64,000 nt of DNA, taken from positions 45,758 to 109,757 of the forward strand of contig NZ_CAJYQD010000006.1 in the NCBI RefSeq assembly GCF_913776855.1, read 5' to 3'. Of this stretch, positions 16,058-25,650 are shown one piece after another (position 1 is the stretch's first letter; the number at the start of each line of letters is the position of its first letter). The position numbers were made by a program, and so were the translations under genes. This DNA is from an uncultured Sphingomonas sp. Lineage in GTDB: Bacteria; Pseudomonadota; Alphaproteobacteria; Sphingomonadales; Sphingomonadaceae. The notes beneath the pieces were generated by a model. The model was not told where the DNA came from and ran no database searches. It saw only the letters and a list, made by a program, of their open reading frames with translations.

Positions 16058-18721
16058 ATGAAGAAGTTCCACCTGCTGACCGCGACAGCCCTGTCGATGG
16101 TCGCGGGCGCCGTGCCGGCGCTGGCGCAGACCACGCCGACCGCTTCCGCCGAAACGCCGACGGCGCCGGCCGCGCCCGGTGCCGCTACGGCACAGGGCGA
16201 CGATGATTGGGGGAACGAGATCATCGTGACCGCCAACCGCCGCGCCGAAACGATCCAGAACGTGCCGATCGCGGTGACCGCGGTGAACGCACAGCTGCTC
16301 GACGATGCCGGCGTGCGCGACATTCGCGGCCTGGAACAGCTGGCGCCCTCGCTCCAGACGACCACCGGCCAGTCCTCGGCAGTGTCGACCTCGCTGTCGA
16401 TTCGCGGGGTTGGCACGGCGGGCGACAATCCCGGCTTCGAACCGGCGGTCGGCGTGTTCATCGACGGCGTGTTCCGTTCCCGGGCGGGCATCGCCATCGC
16501 CGAATTGCCCGAGATCGAGCGCGTCGAAGTGCTGCGCGGGCCGCAGGGGACATTGTTCGGGCGCAATACCTCGGCAGGGGCGCTGTCGGTGACCACCGCG
16601 ATGCCGAAGTTCGACCTGGGCGGTTATGTCGAGGGCGAATACGGCAATTTCAACGCGTACGAACTGAAGGGCGCGCTGACCGGGCCGGTCAGCGAACAGC
16701 TCGCGCTGCGCATCGATGGCGGCTATCGCAAGCGCGACGGCTATATCGAGGACGTCAATTCCGACCGTGCGTTCAACGACATCAACCGCTGGTACGTCCG
16801 CGGCCAGGCACTGTACGACACCTCGGCATTCAGCTTCCGCCTGATCGGCGATTACTACAAGACCGACGAGCAGTGCTGCGGCGTGGTCAGTGGGACGCGC
16901 GGGTCCACCGCGGCCGCGATCCAGGCGATCGCGTCGCAGCAGGGCCGCACCGGCATCTACACCGGCGCCCCGTCGGACCGGAAGATGGCGGCATCGCCGA
17001 ACCGCGATTATGGCGAGGCGGTGCGCGACTGGGGTATCTCCGGCGAGATCAATGCCGATGTCGGCGCGCTGAAGCTGACCTCGATCAGCGCCTATCGCGA
17101 CTTCCGCGTGCTGCGGAACCAGGACATCGATTATTCGGGCATCGATCGCGCCTATCGCGACGGGTACCGCTCCGCGCTGCGCGACATCACGCAGGAAGTG
17201 CGGTTGCAGGGGCAGCTGTTCGATGGGAAGCTCGATTTCCTCGTCGGCGGCTTCTACCTCAACGAGAAGCTGAACCTGCGCGACACGGTGCGGCTGGGCA
17301 ACGACGCCAACCGCTATGTCGACACGCTGCTGGCGGGCGTGCTGGGCGCGCCGCCCTCGGCGGGCGGTATCGGGCGTCAGGCGCAGTTCTTCGGCAGCTT
17401 CAACGTGCCGACCTTTACCCAGCTGGTGACGTCGCTGCGCGGCGGCGCGGCGCTGCCGACCGGTACGGTGCCGCTGTTCGGGCAGCTGCTCTATGCACAG
17501 AGCGCGGCGTTGCAGCAGGCGGCCCCTCCGGGATCGGCGCTGTTCAATTATCTGAACACGCCGCTGACCCCGAACGTCGCCGGACAGGGCAACAATAACG
17601 ACGATTTCCAGGTCGATACCAACGCCTTCGCGCTGTTCACGCACAACATCATCAACTTCAACGACAAGCTCTCGCTGACGCTGGGCCTGCGCTACAATTA
17701 CGAGCGCAAGGAGCTGGCGGCGTCGATCAACAGCAATCCGGCGGCGTGCGGCTTCTTCCTCGGCAATGATCCGCGGGCGGTTACCTATCGCAACCTGATC
17801 CGCCAGGCGAGTCCGGCGTTGTTCCAGAACCTGTTCCTGCTCAGCTGCAATCCGGCGGTGTCGAGCGAGTTCAACGGCAATTACAGCCACAAGCGGTCGG
17901 AAAGCCGCCTGACCGGCACCGCCAAGCTCGCCTACAAATTCACGCCCGACGTGCTGGGCTATGCCAGCTATGATCGCGGGTTCAAGTCGGGCGGTTACAA
18001 TCTCGACCAGGCGAGCTTCAACACCACGGTGCTGGGCGGCGACGGCGCGCAGGCGACCGATCTGGAATTCGGGGCGGAGACGGTCGACAGCTACGAACTG
18101 GGCCTCAAGACCAGCCTGACGCGGCAATTCTCGTTCAACGCGGCGTTCTTCTACCAGAAGTTCAAGGGGCTTCAGTCGCTGATCTTTGCCGGGAACAGCT
18201 TCGTCGTGCAGAATGTGCCCAAGTCGACCGCGAAGGGTATCGAACTGGAATCGCTGATCCAGCCGATCCGCGAACTGAGCTTCCGCCTGGGCTATACGCT
18301 GCTCGATGCGTCGTATGACGCGAGCAACAACTTCACCGGCACGCCGCTGCAGAACCAGAATGGCCGCCAGTTCCTGAACCAGCCGCGCAACGTCGTCACC
18401 GTTGCCGCGACCTGGACCCCGCGCCTCACCAGCACGCTGAACGCGCTGTTCCATGTCGACATGCGCTACAACAGCGACGTGTCGATCGTCCGCGACGGCA
18501 CCGGGGCGACGGCGGTCGGCAATGACGGCTATCCGCTGCTGAACGGCAAGATCGGCGTGGCGACCGAGGATCGCAGCAAGCAGCTGGAGTTCTTTGTCGA
18601 GAATATCACGAACCAATATTACAACATCTCGGGCTTCGCGATTCCGGAACAGACCGGCACCTACGGCGTCTATCCCGCCATGCCGCGTTTCTACGGGGTA
18701 CGTGCCCGGTTCGGTTTCTGA
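16058..18721 (+). CDS. TonB-dependent outer membrane receptor
   Basis: An 887-residue receptor starting MKKFHLLTATALSMVAGAVP...LAQ (signal peptide). The plug domain begins with the TonB-box-like EIIVTANRRAETIQNVPIAVTAV and includes LRGPQGTLFGRNTSAGALSV. The beta-barrel follows and ends in the outer-membrane signature with terminal Phe (YGVRARFGF). The NVPIAVT and RGPQGTLFGRNT motifs mark the large sphingomonad family that imports diverse compounds, so the substrate cannot be named. An 11-bp inverted repeat lies in the upstream region. Confidence 0.95.
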   Translation: MKKFHLLTATALSMVAGAVPALAQTTPTASAETPTAPAAPGAATAQGDDDWGNEIIVTANRRAETIQNVPIAVTAVNAQLLDDAGVRDIRGLEQLAPSLQTTTGQSSAVSTSLSIRGVGTAGDNPGFEPAVGVFIDGVFRSRAGIAIAELPEIERVEVLRGPQGTLFGRNTSAGALSVTTAMPKFDLGGYVEGEYGNFNAYELKGALTGPVSEQLALRIDGGYRKRDGYIEDVNSDRAFNDINRWYVRGQALYDTSAFSFRLIGDYYKTDEQCCGVVSGTRGSTAAAIQAIASQQGRTGIYTGAPSDRKMAASPNRDYGEAVRDWGISGEINADVGALKLTSISAYRDFRVLRNQDIDYSGIDRAYRDGYRSALRDITQEVRLQGQLFDGKLDFLVGGFYLNEKLNLRDTVRLGNDANRYVDTLLAGVLGAPPSAGGIGRQAQFFGSFNVPTFTQLVTSLRGGAALPTGTVPLFGQLLYAQSAALQQAAPPGSALFNYLNTPLTPNVAGQGNNNDDFQVDTNAFALFTHNIINFNDKLSLTLGLRYNYERKELAASINSNPAACGFFLGNDPRAVTYRNLIRQASPALFQNLFLLSCNPAVSSEFNGNYSHKRSESRLTGTAKLAYKFTPDVLGYASYDRGFKSGGYNLDQASFNTTVLGGDGAQATDLEFGAETVDSYELGLKTSLTRQFSFNAAFFYQKFKGLQSLIFAGNSFVVQNVPKSTAKGIELESLIQPIRELSFRLGYTLLDASYDASNNFTGTPLQNQNGRQFLNQPRNVVTVAATWTPRLTSTLNALFHVDMRYNSDVSIVRDGTGATAVGNDGYPLLNGKIGVATEDRSKQLEFFVENITNQYYNISGFAIPEQTGTYGVYPAMPRFYGVRARFGF

Positions 18722-18750
18722 ACCGGTCGGAGCTGGAAATAGCGGTCGAT

Positions 18751-18796
18751 GGGGGAATTTCGTGGGATTGACGGTACGGTTTGTCGCAATTCCCCC
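18751..18796. promoter_or_regulatory. Perfect 9-bp inverted repeat around a TTGACG box
   Basis: GGGGGAATT (18751-18759) and AATTCCCCC (18788-18796) flank a 28-base stretch holding TTGACG. It lies between the TonB receptor stop and the SWIB-domain gene. It could be a weak terminator of the first gene or an operator at the promoter of the second. Confidence 0.35.
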
Positions 18797-18880
18797 GCGA
18801 CAAGCGGTTCGGAACCTTGCATAACCATCGACCTGCCGCGCTGAAGAAGCGCGGTTCGCAGGGGGATTAGGAGGAATAAT

Positions 18881-19153
18881 ATGGCCAAGGAAACCACGAC
18901 GACCGGCGGCGCCCGGGGCGGAATCGCGAAGCCGGTGACGCCGTCGGCCGATCTGGCGAAGATCACCGGGTCCGACCCGCTGCCCCGCAGCGAAGTCGTC
19001 AGCAAGATGTGGGAATACATCAAGAAGCACGACCTGCAGAACCCGAAGGACAAGCGCGAAATCCTGGCGGACGAGACGCTGGAAAAGCTGTTCGGCAAGA
19101 AGTCGTGCTCGATGTTCGAAATGAACAAGCTGCTGAGCGCGCACATGAAGTAA
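18881..19153 (+). CDS. SWIB/MDM2 domain protein
   Basis: A 90-residue protein. After a polar start, SADLAKITGSDPLPRSEVVSKMWEYIKKHDLQNP... and FGKKSCSMFEMNKLLSAHM make a complete SWIB fold (residues 22-90). The SWIB domain is best known from eukaryotic chromatin remodellers; single-domain bacterial versions are found in chlamydiae and some alphaproteobacteria, with unknown function. It has a strong ribosome-binding site (AGGAGG) and its own terminator, so it is probably well expressed and monocistronic. Confidence 0.93.
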   Translation: MAKETTTTGGARGGIAKPVTPSADLAKITGSDPLPRSEVVSKMWEYIKKHDLQNPKDKREILADETLEKLFGKKSCSMFEMNKLLSAHMK

Positions 19154-19191
19154 CCGATCGGTGCCGTTACCGGCGCCGTTTGTTCAGCGAT

Positions 19192-19230
19192 ACGCCGTCC
19201 GGAGGAGTGCCTTCGGACGGCGTTTTCGTT
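19192..19230 (+). terminator. Intrinsic terminator of the SWIB gene
   Basis: The nine-base arms acgccgtcc (19192-19200) and ggacggcgt (19215-19223) are perfect complements, and a T-rich run (TTTTCGTT) follows. Confidence 0.85.
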
Positions 19231-19369
19231 TCGTAACAAAGCGTTGCCGCGGCAAATTTCGGAACGTGCATCGTTTCCCATCGGTTATGTACGTATCGGA
19301 CAAATGTCCGGAACGGTCACCGGCCAGCATGGGCCGGGGCCGACCGCAGCAGGATACAGGAGAGAAGGG

Positions 19370-19816
19370 ATGGCATTCGGATTGGTCGGGCTGTTGCTGG
19401 GGGCGACGATGCTCGCGCCGCAGGGTGGCATGGCGCACAGCGCGCGGATCGATCACCGCACCGGCACGGTACAGACGGATTACACTGCCGATGTGCAGGT
19501 AACCCATCAGCAGATCGGGACGGTGGGTGCCGGCGGGCGGCCGTCGACGCTGCGCTGTTTGTGGCGGGCGGGTCTGGTCGTCGAACGACAGGCACGGCAC
19601 GCATCGGGATCGACGTTGGCGCGGTCCTTTATCCAGGACAGGATCGTCGAGGGAAGCCGACCCGGCTGGTGCAGCACGCAGAAGACGGCGATCGCCGATG
19701 AGGTCGCCCGCCGCAGCGACATGCTGCAGGCACGATTGGTGCAGCTGGCGCAGGAAGATCACCCGGTGCTGCACGCCGAAATCGACCGGATGCATGGGAC
19801 GATGCAGGCAGGATGA
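19370..19816 (+). CDS. Small secreted hypothetical protein
   Basis: A 148-residue protein. MAFGLVGLLLGATMLAPQGGMA is a likely signal peptide. The mature part contains HQQIGTVGAGGRPSTLRCLWRAGLVVERQAR and SRPGWCSTQKTAIADEV. Its two cysteines may pair. No family can be named. The start has AGGAGA eight bases upstream (19357-19362). It overlaps the TorF-like gene by four bases (ATGA), so the two are likely partners. Confidence 0.7.
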   Translation: MAFGLVGLLLGATMLAPQGGMAHSARIDHRTGTVQTDYTADVQVTHQQIGTVGAGGRPSTLRCLWRAGLVVERQARHASGSTLARSFIQDRIVEGSRPGWCSTQKTAIADEVARRSDMLQARLVQLAQEDHPVLHAEIDRMHGTMQAG

Positions 19817-20544
19817 TCGGACGGATCGCATTCGGCGTCATGTCGCTGCTGGTGACGGCGGCGGCGCAGGCGCAATCCTTGCCCTCGGTCGGGGTGGAGG
19901 CGACGACGGACGAACGTCGTCGCGGGTTGAGCTGGAGCGAGGGGCGGGCGTCGATCTCTGGCGATGCGGCGCTGACGCTGGGCGCGTTCGAACTGGATGC
20001 CCGCGTGGCGGCCCTGCGCGGATCGGTACGGCAGGACGGGGCGGACGCGGTGGCCGATCTGGGCATCGCCTTCGTTCGCGATGTCGGGGCGTTTCAGCTG
20101 CGTGCACGGGCGATCGGGCATGTGTTTGCCGGCGCGGCGCGGGGCACGGACTATGCCGAGTTCGGCGGCGATGCGCGCTATACGCTGGGACCGGTCGAAC
20201 TGACTGCCGGTGCGCTCTATGCCCCGCCGCAACAAGCGATCGGGGGCAGCAACCTGTATCTGTCGGCGCAGGCGGTGGCGGGCATTCCGATGACCCCGTT
20301 CACGCTGGTCGGCGGGATCGGGCGTTCGTCGGGCGCGGTCGACGATGCCGCACGTGCCGATCGGCTGCGACCGGGGGGACGCTATGTCGACTGGCGGTTG
20401 GGCGTCGAGCATGTGACGGGGCCGCTGACGCTGGCACTCGACTATGTCGGGACCGATCTGAACGACGATCGCGTGGTGGCGGCGATCGGCGACCGGCGGC
20501 ACAGCGGCGACCGGATGTTGGGACGGGCGCGCGTCGCCTTCTAG
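19813..20544 (+). CDS. TorF-type putative outer membrane protein
   Basis: A 243-residue secreted protein, MIGRIAFGVMSLLVTAAAQAQ, followed by alternating beta-strand-like segments (GVEATTDERRRGLSWSEGRAS, ALTLGAFELDARVAALRG) and ending in ...ARVAF with a C-terminal Phe, as in outer-membrane barrels. It resembles the TorF/Gcw_chp family protein at 53124-53981: both have an early xRG(L/V)S element and a VELTAGALYAPPQQAIG-like segment. Its substrate is unknown. Confidence 0.7.
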   Translation: MIGRIAFGVMSLLVTAAAQAQSLPSVGVEATTDERRRGLSWSEGRASISGDAALTLGAFELDARVAALRGSVRQDGADAVADLGIAFVRDVGAFQLRARAIGHVFAGAARGTDYAEFGGDARYTLGPVELTAGALYAPPQQAIGGSNLYLSAQAVAGIPMTPFTLVGGIGRSSGAVDDAARADRLRPGGRYVDWRLGVEHVTGPLTLALDYVGTDLNDDRVVAAIGDRRHSGDRMLGRARVAF

Positions 20545-20571
20545 CGACGTAGTCGCGCTTTGCACCGCCGC

Positions 20572-22347
20572 CTATGCCGGGTCGTCGATCCGGCGCAGGC
20601 GGCGGATGCGGGGTTCGCGTTCCAGATCGGCCTGTTCGCGGATCGTCTGACGCAGTTCGTCGCGCTTTTCATGGATCGACGCGATCACAGGCCCCATCGC
20701 GACGCCCAGGTCGACCAGTACCGCTTCCGACAATTGCAGCGAGCTTTCGAGCGTTTCGGGCACCGCGTCGCTGACTCCGGCGGCATAGAGTTCAGCGGCG
20801 TGGGTCGCATCGCGCGCGCGGGCGAGGATGGTCAGGTTGGGCACCCAGCCGCGCACCCGCCGGGTCAGGCGGACGGTCAGCACCGGATCGTCCATCGTCA
20901 GCACCAGCGCCGATGCCCGGCCCAGGTCGAGTCGGTCGACCAGTTCGGAACGGGAGACGTCGCCGAACAGGATCGGATGTCCCTCCGCCCGCGCCATCGC
21001 GACATTGTCGATGTCGGAATCGACCGCGATATAGCTTTTGCCGTGGGTCTTGAGCATCTCCGCGACGAGGCGCCCGACCCGGCCGAAGCCGATGATGACG
21101 ACGCGCGCGCCGACGGCATCCAGCGGTGCTTCCTCCGGCGATCCCACCCGATGCTCGATCCGCCGGGAAGCGCGCTTGCCGAGCGTCGCCAACAGCGGGG
21201 TGATCGTCAGGCCGATGGCGGTGACCGTTTGCCAGAAAGCGGCGGTCGAAGGCTGGATCAACTGCGCCTGCGTCGCGGCCGTCAGCACGATCAGCGTTGT
21301 TTCCGACGGGCTGGACATCAACAGGCCGGTTTCGGTCGCCGTGCCGGGGCGCACCCCGTTGAACCAGAGCAGGCCGCCGGTCACTACCGCCTTCAACACG
21401 ACCACCCCGGCGATCGCGCCCAGTAGTTCAGGCCAGTTGTCGACGATGGTCCCGAGGTCGAGGCTCATGCCGACCGTGATCAGGAACACACCGAGCGCCA
21501 GCCCCTTGAACGGCGCGGTGATGACCTCGACCTCGCTGTGATATTCGGTTTCGGCGATCAGCAGCCCGGCAAGCAGCGCACCGACGATCGGCGACAGGCC
21601 GGCAGCGGTGGTGACGAGGCTGGCGACGATCACGACCAGCAGGCTGGCCGACAGGAACAGTTCGGGGCTTTTCGTCCGCGCGGCCTGCGCGAACAGGCGC
21701 GGCAGGAACAGCCGGCCGGCGGCATAGAGGCCGACGACGCTCAACCCGCCCCACATCGCGGTGTTGGCAAGGCCCGCCCAGCCTTCGTCGGCCGCGGTCG
21801 GGGCGAGGGCGCCCAATGCGAAGATGATCGGGACCAGCGCCAGATCCTCGAACAGCAGCATCGAGAAGGCGGTACGTCCGACGGGGCCGGTGGTCCCCGC
21901 CATCGGCAGCACCAGCGCCGTCGACGACAGTGCGAGCGCAAGGCCCAGGCCGATGGCGCCGGTCGACGCCTGACCCAGCACCATCAGTGCCGCGCCGATC
22001 AGCAACGCCGATCCGAACAGTTCCGCGGCGCCCAGCCCGAACACCTGCCGCCGCATCGCCCATAATCGCTTGAACGACAGTTCGAGGCCGATCGAAAACA
22101 GCAACAGCACGATGCCGAACTCGGCAAAGGGTTCGATCGAATGCCGGTCGGTAATGGTGATGTGGAACAGCCACGGCGCCCGGTCGACCAGCGCGCCCAG
22201 CCCGAACGGGCCGACCAGCACCCCGACCAGGATGAACCCGATCACCGGATTGACGCGAAAGCGGGCAAAGGCAGGAATGACGAGGCCCGCGGCCCCCAGG
22301 ATGACCAGCGAATCGCTGAACGGCGTCGAATCAATCGGCAATGGCAT
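20572..22347 (-). CDS. CPA2-family cation:proton antiporter with RCK domain (KefB/YbaL type)
   Basis: A 591-residue inner-membrane protein. The N-terminal two thirds form the Na+/H+ exchanger fold with about 12 spans, including FAEFGIVLLLFSIGLELSF and LLFEDLALVPIIFALG (the acidic transport motif). A TrkA-N/RCK Rossmann domain follows (VVIIGFGRVGRLVAEMLKTHGK), then an acidic-basic tail. Such proteins exchange K+ or Na+ for protons, often to control pH or respond to electrophiles. The start at 22347 gives a proper membrane start; the in-frame upstream stretch is arginine-rich. It lies downstream of icd on the same strand, behind a terminator. Confidence 0.9.
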   Translation of the reverse strand: MPLPIDSTPFSDSLVILGAAGLVIPAFARFRVNPVIGFILVGVLVGPFGLGALVDRAPWLFHITITDRHSIEPFAEFGIVLLLFSIGLELSFKRLWAMRRQVFGLGAAELFGSALLIGAALMVLGQASTGAIGLGLALALSSTALVLPMAGTTGPVGRTAFSMLLFEDLALVPIIFALGALAPTAADEGWAGLANTAMWGGLSVVGLYAAGRLFLPRLFAQAARTKSPELFLSASLLVVIVASLVTTAAGLSPIVGALLAGLLIAETEYHSEVEVITAPFKGLALGVFLITVGMSLDLGTIVDNWPELLGAIAGVVVLKAVVTGGLLWFNGVRPGTATETGLLMSSPSETTLIVLTAATQAQLIQPSTAAFWQTVTAIGLTITPLLATLGKRASRRIEHRVGSPEEAPLDAVGARVVIIGFGRVGRLVAEMLKTHGKSYIAVDSDIDNVAMARAEGHPILFGDVSRSELVDRLDLGRASALVLTMDDPVLTVRLTRRVRGWVPNLTILARARDATHAAELYAAGVSDAVPETLESSLQLSEAVLVDLGVAMGPVIASIHEKRDELRQTIREQADLEREPRIRRLRRIDDPA

Positions 22348-22394
22348 GGGGGCATTGTTGCGGATGCGGCACGGACGCGGCAACCGCTTAACGC

Positions 22395-22428
22395 AAAAAC
22401 GGCGCCCATCGGTTCGGATGGACGCCGC
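22395..22428 (-). terminator. Intrinsic terminator of icd
   Basis: On the minus strand, GGCGTCCATC pairs with GATGGGCGCC around a short loop, followed by GTTTTTG. It ends the icd transcript before the antiporter gene. Confidence 0.85.
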
Positions 22429-22453
22429 TTGCGAGATCGATCGGCGGTAGGGT

Positions 22454-23674
22454 TTAGCCCTGCGCACCCATCGCGGTTTCGAGGTTGACGCGGACCTGTT
22501 CGAAGAACTGCTCGGTGGTCATCCACGGCTGGTTCGGGCCGATCAGGATCGCGAGATCCTTGGTCATATGGCCGGCTTCGACGGTTTCGATGCAGACGCG
22601 CTCCAGCGTCTCGGCGAACTTGGTCACCTCGGGTGTATCGTCGAACTTGCCGCGATACTTCAGGCCGCCGGTCCATGCGAAGATCGACGCGATCGGGTTG
22701 GTCGAGGTCGCCTTGCCCTGCTGATGCTGGCGATAGTGGCGGGTGACGGTGCCGTGCGCGGCTTCCGCCTCGATCGTCTTGCCGTCCGGCGACATCAGGA
22801 CCGACGTCATCAGGCCCAGCGAACCGAAGCCCTGCGCGACCTGATCCGACTGGACGTCGCCGTCATAGTTCTTGCAGGCCCAGACGAATTCGCCGTGCCA
22901 CTTCAGGGCCGACGCGACCATGTCGTCGATCAGGCGGTGCTGATATTCGATGCCGGCGGCCTGGAACTGGTCCTTGAACTCGGTCGCGAACACTTCCTCG
23001 AAGATGTCCTTGAACCGGCCGTCATAGGCCTTGAGGATCGTGTTCTTGGTCGACAGATACACCGGCCAGCCGCGACCAAGGCCGTAGTTCATCGACGCGC
23101 GGGCGAAATCGCGGATCGATTCGTCGAGGTTGTACATGCCCATCGCGACGCCGGCGGCGGGGAAGTCGAACACTTCCTCCTCGATCACCTGGCCATCGGT
23201 GCCTTCCCACTTCATGGTCAGCTTGCCGGCACCCGGCACCTTGAAATCAGTCGCCTTGTACTGATCGCCGAACGCATGGCGGCCGACGACGATCGGCTTG
23301 GTCCAGCCCGGAATAAGGCGCGGCACGTTCGAGATGACGATCGGTTCGCGGAAGACGACGCCGCCCAGGATGTTGCGGATCGTGCCGTTGGGCGACCGCC
23401 ACATCTTCTTCAGGCCGAATTCCTCGACGCGGGCTTCGTCTGGGGTGATCGTGGCGCACTTCACGCCGACGCCGTATTTCTGGATCGCCTTTGCGCTGTC
23501 GATGGTGATCTTGTCGTCGGTTTCGTCGCGCTTCTCGACACCGAGGTCGTAATATTCGAGGTCGATGTCGAGATAGGGGAGGATCAGCCGTTCGCGAATC
23601 CATGCCCAGATGATGCGGGTCATTTCGTCGCCGTCGATCTCCACGACCGGGGTTTTGACCTTGATCTTCGCCAT
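22454..23674 (-). CDS. icd: NADP-dependent isocitrate dehydrogenase
   Basis: Oxidises isocitrate to 2-oxoglutarate with NADP in the TCA cycle. The 406-residue homodimeric type starts [20 protein letters not shown]. It shows the substrate loop [21 protein letters not shown], the metal site [26 protein letters not shown], and the cofactor region [11 protein letters not shown]. It is related to the eukaryotic/alphaproteobacterial enzyme, not the E. coli phosphorylated type. The family M start at 23674 is used; the longer frame upstream is not conserved. Confidence 0.97.
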   Translation of the reverse strand: MAKIKVKTPVVEIDGDEMTRIIWAWIRERLILPYLDIDLEYYDLGVEKRDETDDKITIDSAKAIQKYGVGVKCATITPDEARVEEFGLKKMWRSPNGTIRNILGGVVFREPIVISNVPRLIPGWTKPIVVGRHAFGDQYKATDFKVPGAGKLTMKWEGTDGQVIEEEVFDFPAAGVAMGMYNLDESIRDFARASMNYGLGRGWPVYLSTKNTILKAYDGRFKDIFEEVFATEFKDQFQAAGIEYQHRLIDDMVASALKWHGEFVWACKNYDGDVQSDQVAQGFGSLGLMTSVLMSPDGKTIEAEAAHGTVTRHYRQHQQGKATSTNPIASIFAWTGGLKYRGKFDDTPEVTKFAETLERVCIETVEAGHMTKDLAILIGPNQPWMTTEQFFEQVRVNLETAMGAQG

Positions 23675-23795
23675 GCGCCTGCTCTCGATATAGTTGCGGT
23701 TGGGCTGGGCCTTACGGGGTCGTTGCCGTGGGATCAACCGCGCGGGCAGAGCAGGGCGGTTGTCAGCACGGCCCGCCTTGGCTACACCACGGTTC

Positions 23796-24527
23796 ATGGC
23801 ATCGCTCGAAAAGCCCGCGGTCGGCACCACGACCGTCAAGTGGCGCTGGCCCTCGGTTCATCCCGAAGGGCGCAAATACGTCCTCATCGCCGCCGTCATC
23901 ACCGCCTTCTTCGCCTTCATGGCGTGGGAGACGCTGGCCTGGCCGATGGGGCTGGTGACGCTGTGGGTCGCATCGTTCTTTCGCGATCCGGTCCGCACCA
24001 CGCCGCAGGGCGAGGGGCTGATCGTAGCACCGGCCGATGGGCTGGTCACGATGATCGAGCGGGTCGAGCTGCCGCCGGAACTGCGCGGACCCAACGGCCT
24101 AGGCGATCGGCCGCTGGTACGCGTATCGATCTTCATGTCGGTGTTCGACGTGCATATCAACCGGACGCCGATTGCTGGAACGATTCGGCAGGTCGTCTAT
24201 ATCTCGGGCAAGTTCCTGAACGCCGATCTCGACAAGGCGAGCGACGAGAATGAGCGCCAGCACGTCGTGGTCGAAGGTCTTGATGGCCAGCGCGTCGGGT
24301 TCACGCAGATCGCGGGCCTGGTCGCGCGCCGGATCGTCAGCTTCGTGAAGCCCGGCGATTTCACCGCAGCGGGTCAGCGCGTCGGCCTGATCCGGTTCGG
24401 CAGCCGGGTCGACGTGTTCCTGCCCGAAGGGGTCGAGGCGCAGGTCGCACTGGGCCAGCGCAGCGTTGCCGGGGAAACCATCCTGGGGCGTCCCGGCATC
24501 GCCGCCGCCGCCGGCATCGCGCAATAA
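23796..24527 (+). CDS. psd: Phosphatidylserine decarboxylase proenzyme
   Basis: Makes phosphatidylethanolamine from phosphatidylserine in the inner membrane. The 243-residue short form has a membrane helix at residues 28-60 and [21 protein letters not shown]. It also has [16 protein letters not shown], with the conserved histidine, and the self-cleavage site [10 protein letters not shown]. Cleavage between Gly and Ser would generate the pyruvoyl group. It is linked to pssA by a TAATG overlap, so the two enzymes of the PE branch are co-translated. The gene is divergent from icd. Confidence 0.97.
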   Translation: MASLEKPAVGTTTVKWRWPSVHPEGRKYVLIAAVITAFFAFMAWETLAWPMGLVTLWVASFFRDPVRTTPQGEGLIVAPADGLVTMIERVELPPELRGPNGLGDRPLVRVSIFMSVFDVHINRTPIAGTIRQVVYISGKFLNADLDKASDENERQHVVVEGLDGQRVGFTQIAGLVARRIVSFVKPGDFTAAGQRVGLIRFGSRVDVFLPEGVEAQVALGQRSVAGETILGRPGIAAAAGIAQ

Positions 24528-25294
24528 TGCGCCGCCCGCTTCCGGTACGGGGTATCCCGCTGCGCGCCCTTGCGCCGAATGCCGTAACGGCGCTCGCGCT
24601 GTGTTCCGGCCTGACCGGCATTCGCTTTGCCATTGGTGGCGAGTGGGAACGTGCCGTCCTGATGGTGCTGCTCGCCGGTGTTCTCGACGGACTGGACGGG
24701 CGGGTCGCGCGTCTGGTTCGCGGGGAGAGCAAGTTCGGGGCGGAGCTGGATTCGCTGTCCGACGCAATCTCGTTCGGCGTGTCGCCCGCGCTCATCATGT
24801 ACCTGTGGGCGCTGCTGGCCGAACCGCGTATCGGCTGGATCGTCTCATTGGTCTATGCCGTGTTCACCGCGCTGCGGCTGGCCCGCTTCAACGCCCGCAT
24901 CGATGCCGACGATCAGCCGCACAAGTCGGCGGGGTTCCTGACCGGCATTCCCGCACCGGCCGGCGCCGGCCTTGCCATGTTGCCGCTCTACGTGTGGATC
25001 TGGTCAGGCGAGGAGCTGTTTCGCTCGCCATGGCTGGTGGCGCCATGGGTCGCGTTCGTCGCCTTCCTGATGGTGTCGAGCCTTGCCACGTACAGCTGGT
25101 CGTCGCTGAAACTGCGCCGGAACATCCGGTTCGAGGCGATCGTGGGCGTGGTGATCGTCGCGGCGGCCCTGGTATCTGCCCCATGGCAGACGCTGACGGT
25201 GGTTTGCGCCGCCTATCTGGCGACGCTCCCGTTCAGCATTCGCAGCTATGCCCGGATCAGGCGGCAGCGCGAAGAGGCTGCACAGCGACCGTAG
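24527..25294 (+). CDS. pssA: CDP-diacylglycerol--serine O-phosphatidyltransferase
   Basis: Makes phosphatidylserine from CDP-diacylglycerol and L-serine. The 255-residue integral membrane protein has the CDP-alcohol phosphotransferase signature DGLDGRVARLVRGESKFG followed by AELDSLSD (about residues 54-78) and about eight spans, for example FGVSPALIMYLWALLAE. Its last 38 bases overlap a short ORF on the other strand. Confidence 0.96.
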   Translation: MRRPLPVRGIPLRALAPNAVTALALCSGLTGIRFAIGGEWERAVLMVLLAGVLDGLDGRVARLVRGESKFGAELDSLSDAISFGVSPALIMYLWALLAEPRIGWIVSLVYAVFTALRLARFNARIDADDQPHKSAGFLTGIPAPAGAGLAMLPLYVWIWSGEELFRSPWLVAPWVAFVAFLMVSSLATYSWSSLKLRRNIRFEAIVGVVIVAAALVSAPWQTLTVVCAAYLATLPFSIRSYARIRRQREEAAQRP

Positions 25295-25481
25295 CCGCCC
25301 GCTGGCGGATCACACCGCGCCGCGAGGTCAGATGTACCGGCGGAAGGGGATCGATCGTCAATTCCGGCCCGCGCTGCAGCAGGCGCAGGATGCGATCCTT
25401 CGCGGGCAGGATCGTGGCAACGATAGTTGCCATGGCGACGACGAGACCGAAAGCGAACAGTGCGGAAACCAACAGGGCCAT
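25257..25481 (-). CDS. Small single-span membrane protein (tentative)
   Basis: A 74-residue ORF: MALLVSALFAFGLVVAMATIV makes one membrane helix, followed by a basic stretch (PAKDRILRLLQRGPEL) and a tail with VHLTSRRGVIRQR. It overlaps the 3' end of pssA on the opposite strand. The composition is that of a real protein, but no family is recognised and coding is not certain. Confidence 0.5.
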   Translation of the reverse strand: MALLVSALFAFGLVVAMATIVATILPAKDRILRLLQRGPELTIDPLPPVHLTSRRGVIRQRAATVAVQPLRAAA

Positions 25482-25602
25482 CTCGAAACTCCCCGATCAT
25501 GCGACCATGAAATCGCAAGCCCCCTCAACATGTTAAGGGATTACTTGTTCCATGATCCGTGTCTGGGCCGGTTATGTTCTCATATCGTTCCATCGTCAAG
25601 CC

Positions 25603-25631
25603 TTGATCGTTCGCTCACGTTGGGCTAAAGG
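25603..25631 (+). promoter_or_regulatory. Candidate promoter of rpsB
   Basis: TTGATC (25603-25608), a 17-base spacer and TAAAGG (25626-25631) precede the leader hairpin of rpsB. The -10 is weak, so the assignment is tentative. Confidence 0.35.
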
Positions 25632-25650
25632 CCGCCGCCTCAACCCCACA

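Noticed and set aside
15755-19144. Open frame of 1129 codons on the minus strand opposite folE's promoter and the TonB receptor
   Set aside because: It is antisense to a receptor with clear motifs. Its translation is a low-complexity mix rich in Arg, Gln and Val, as expected from high-GC third positions.
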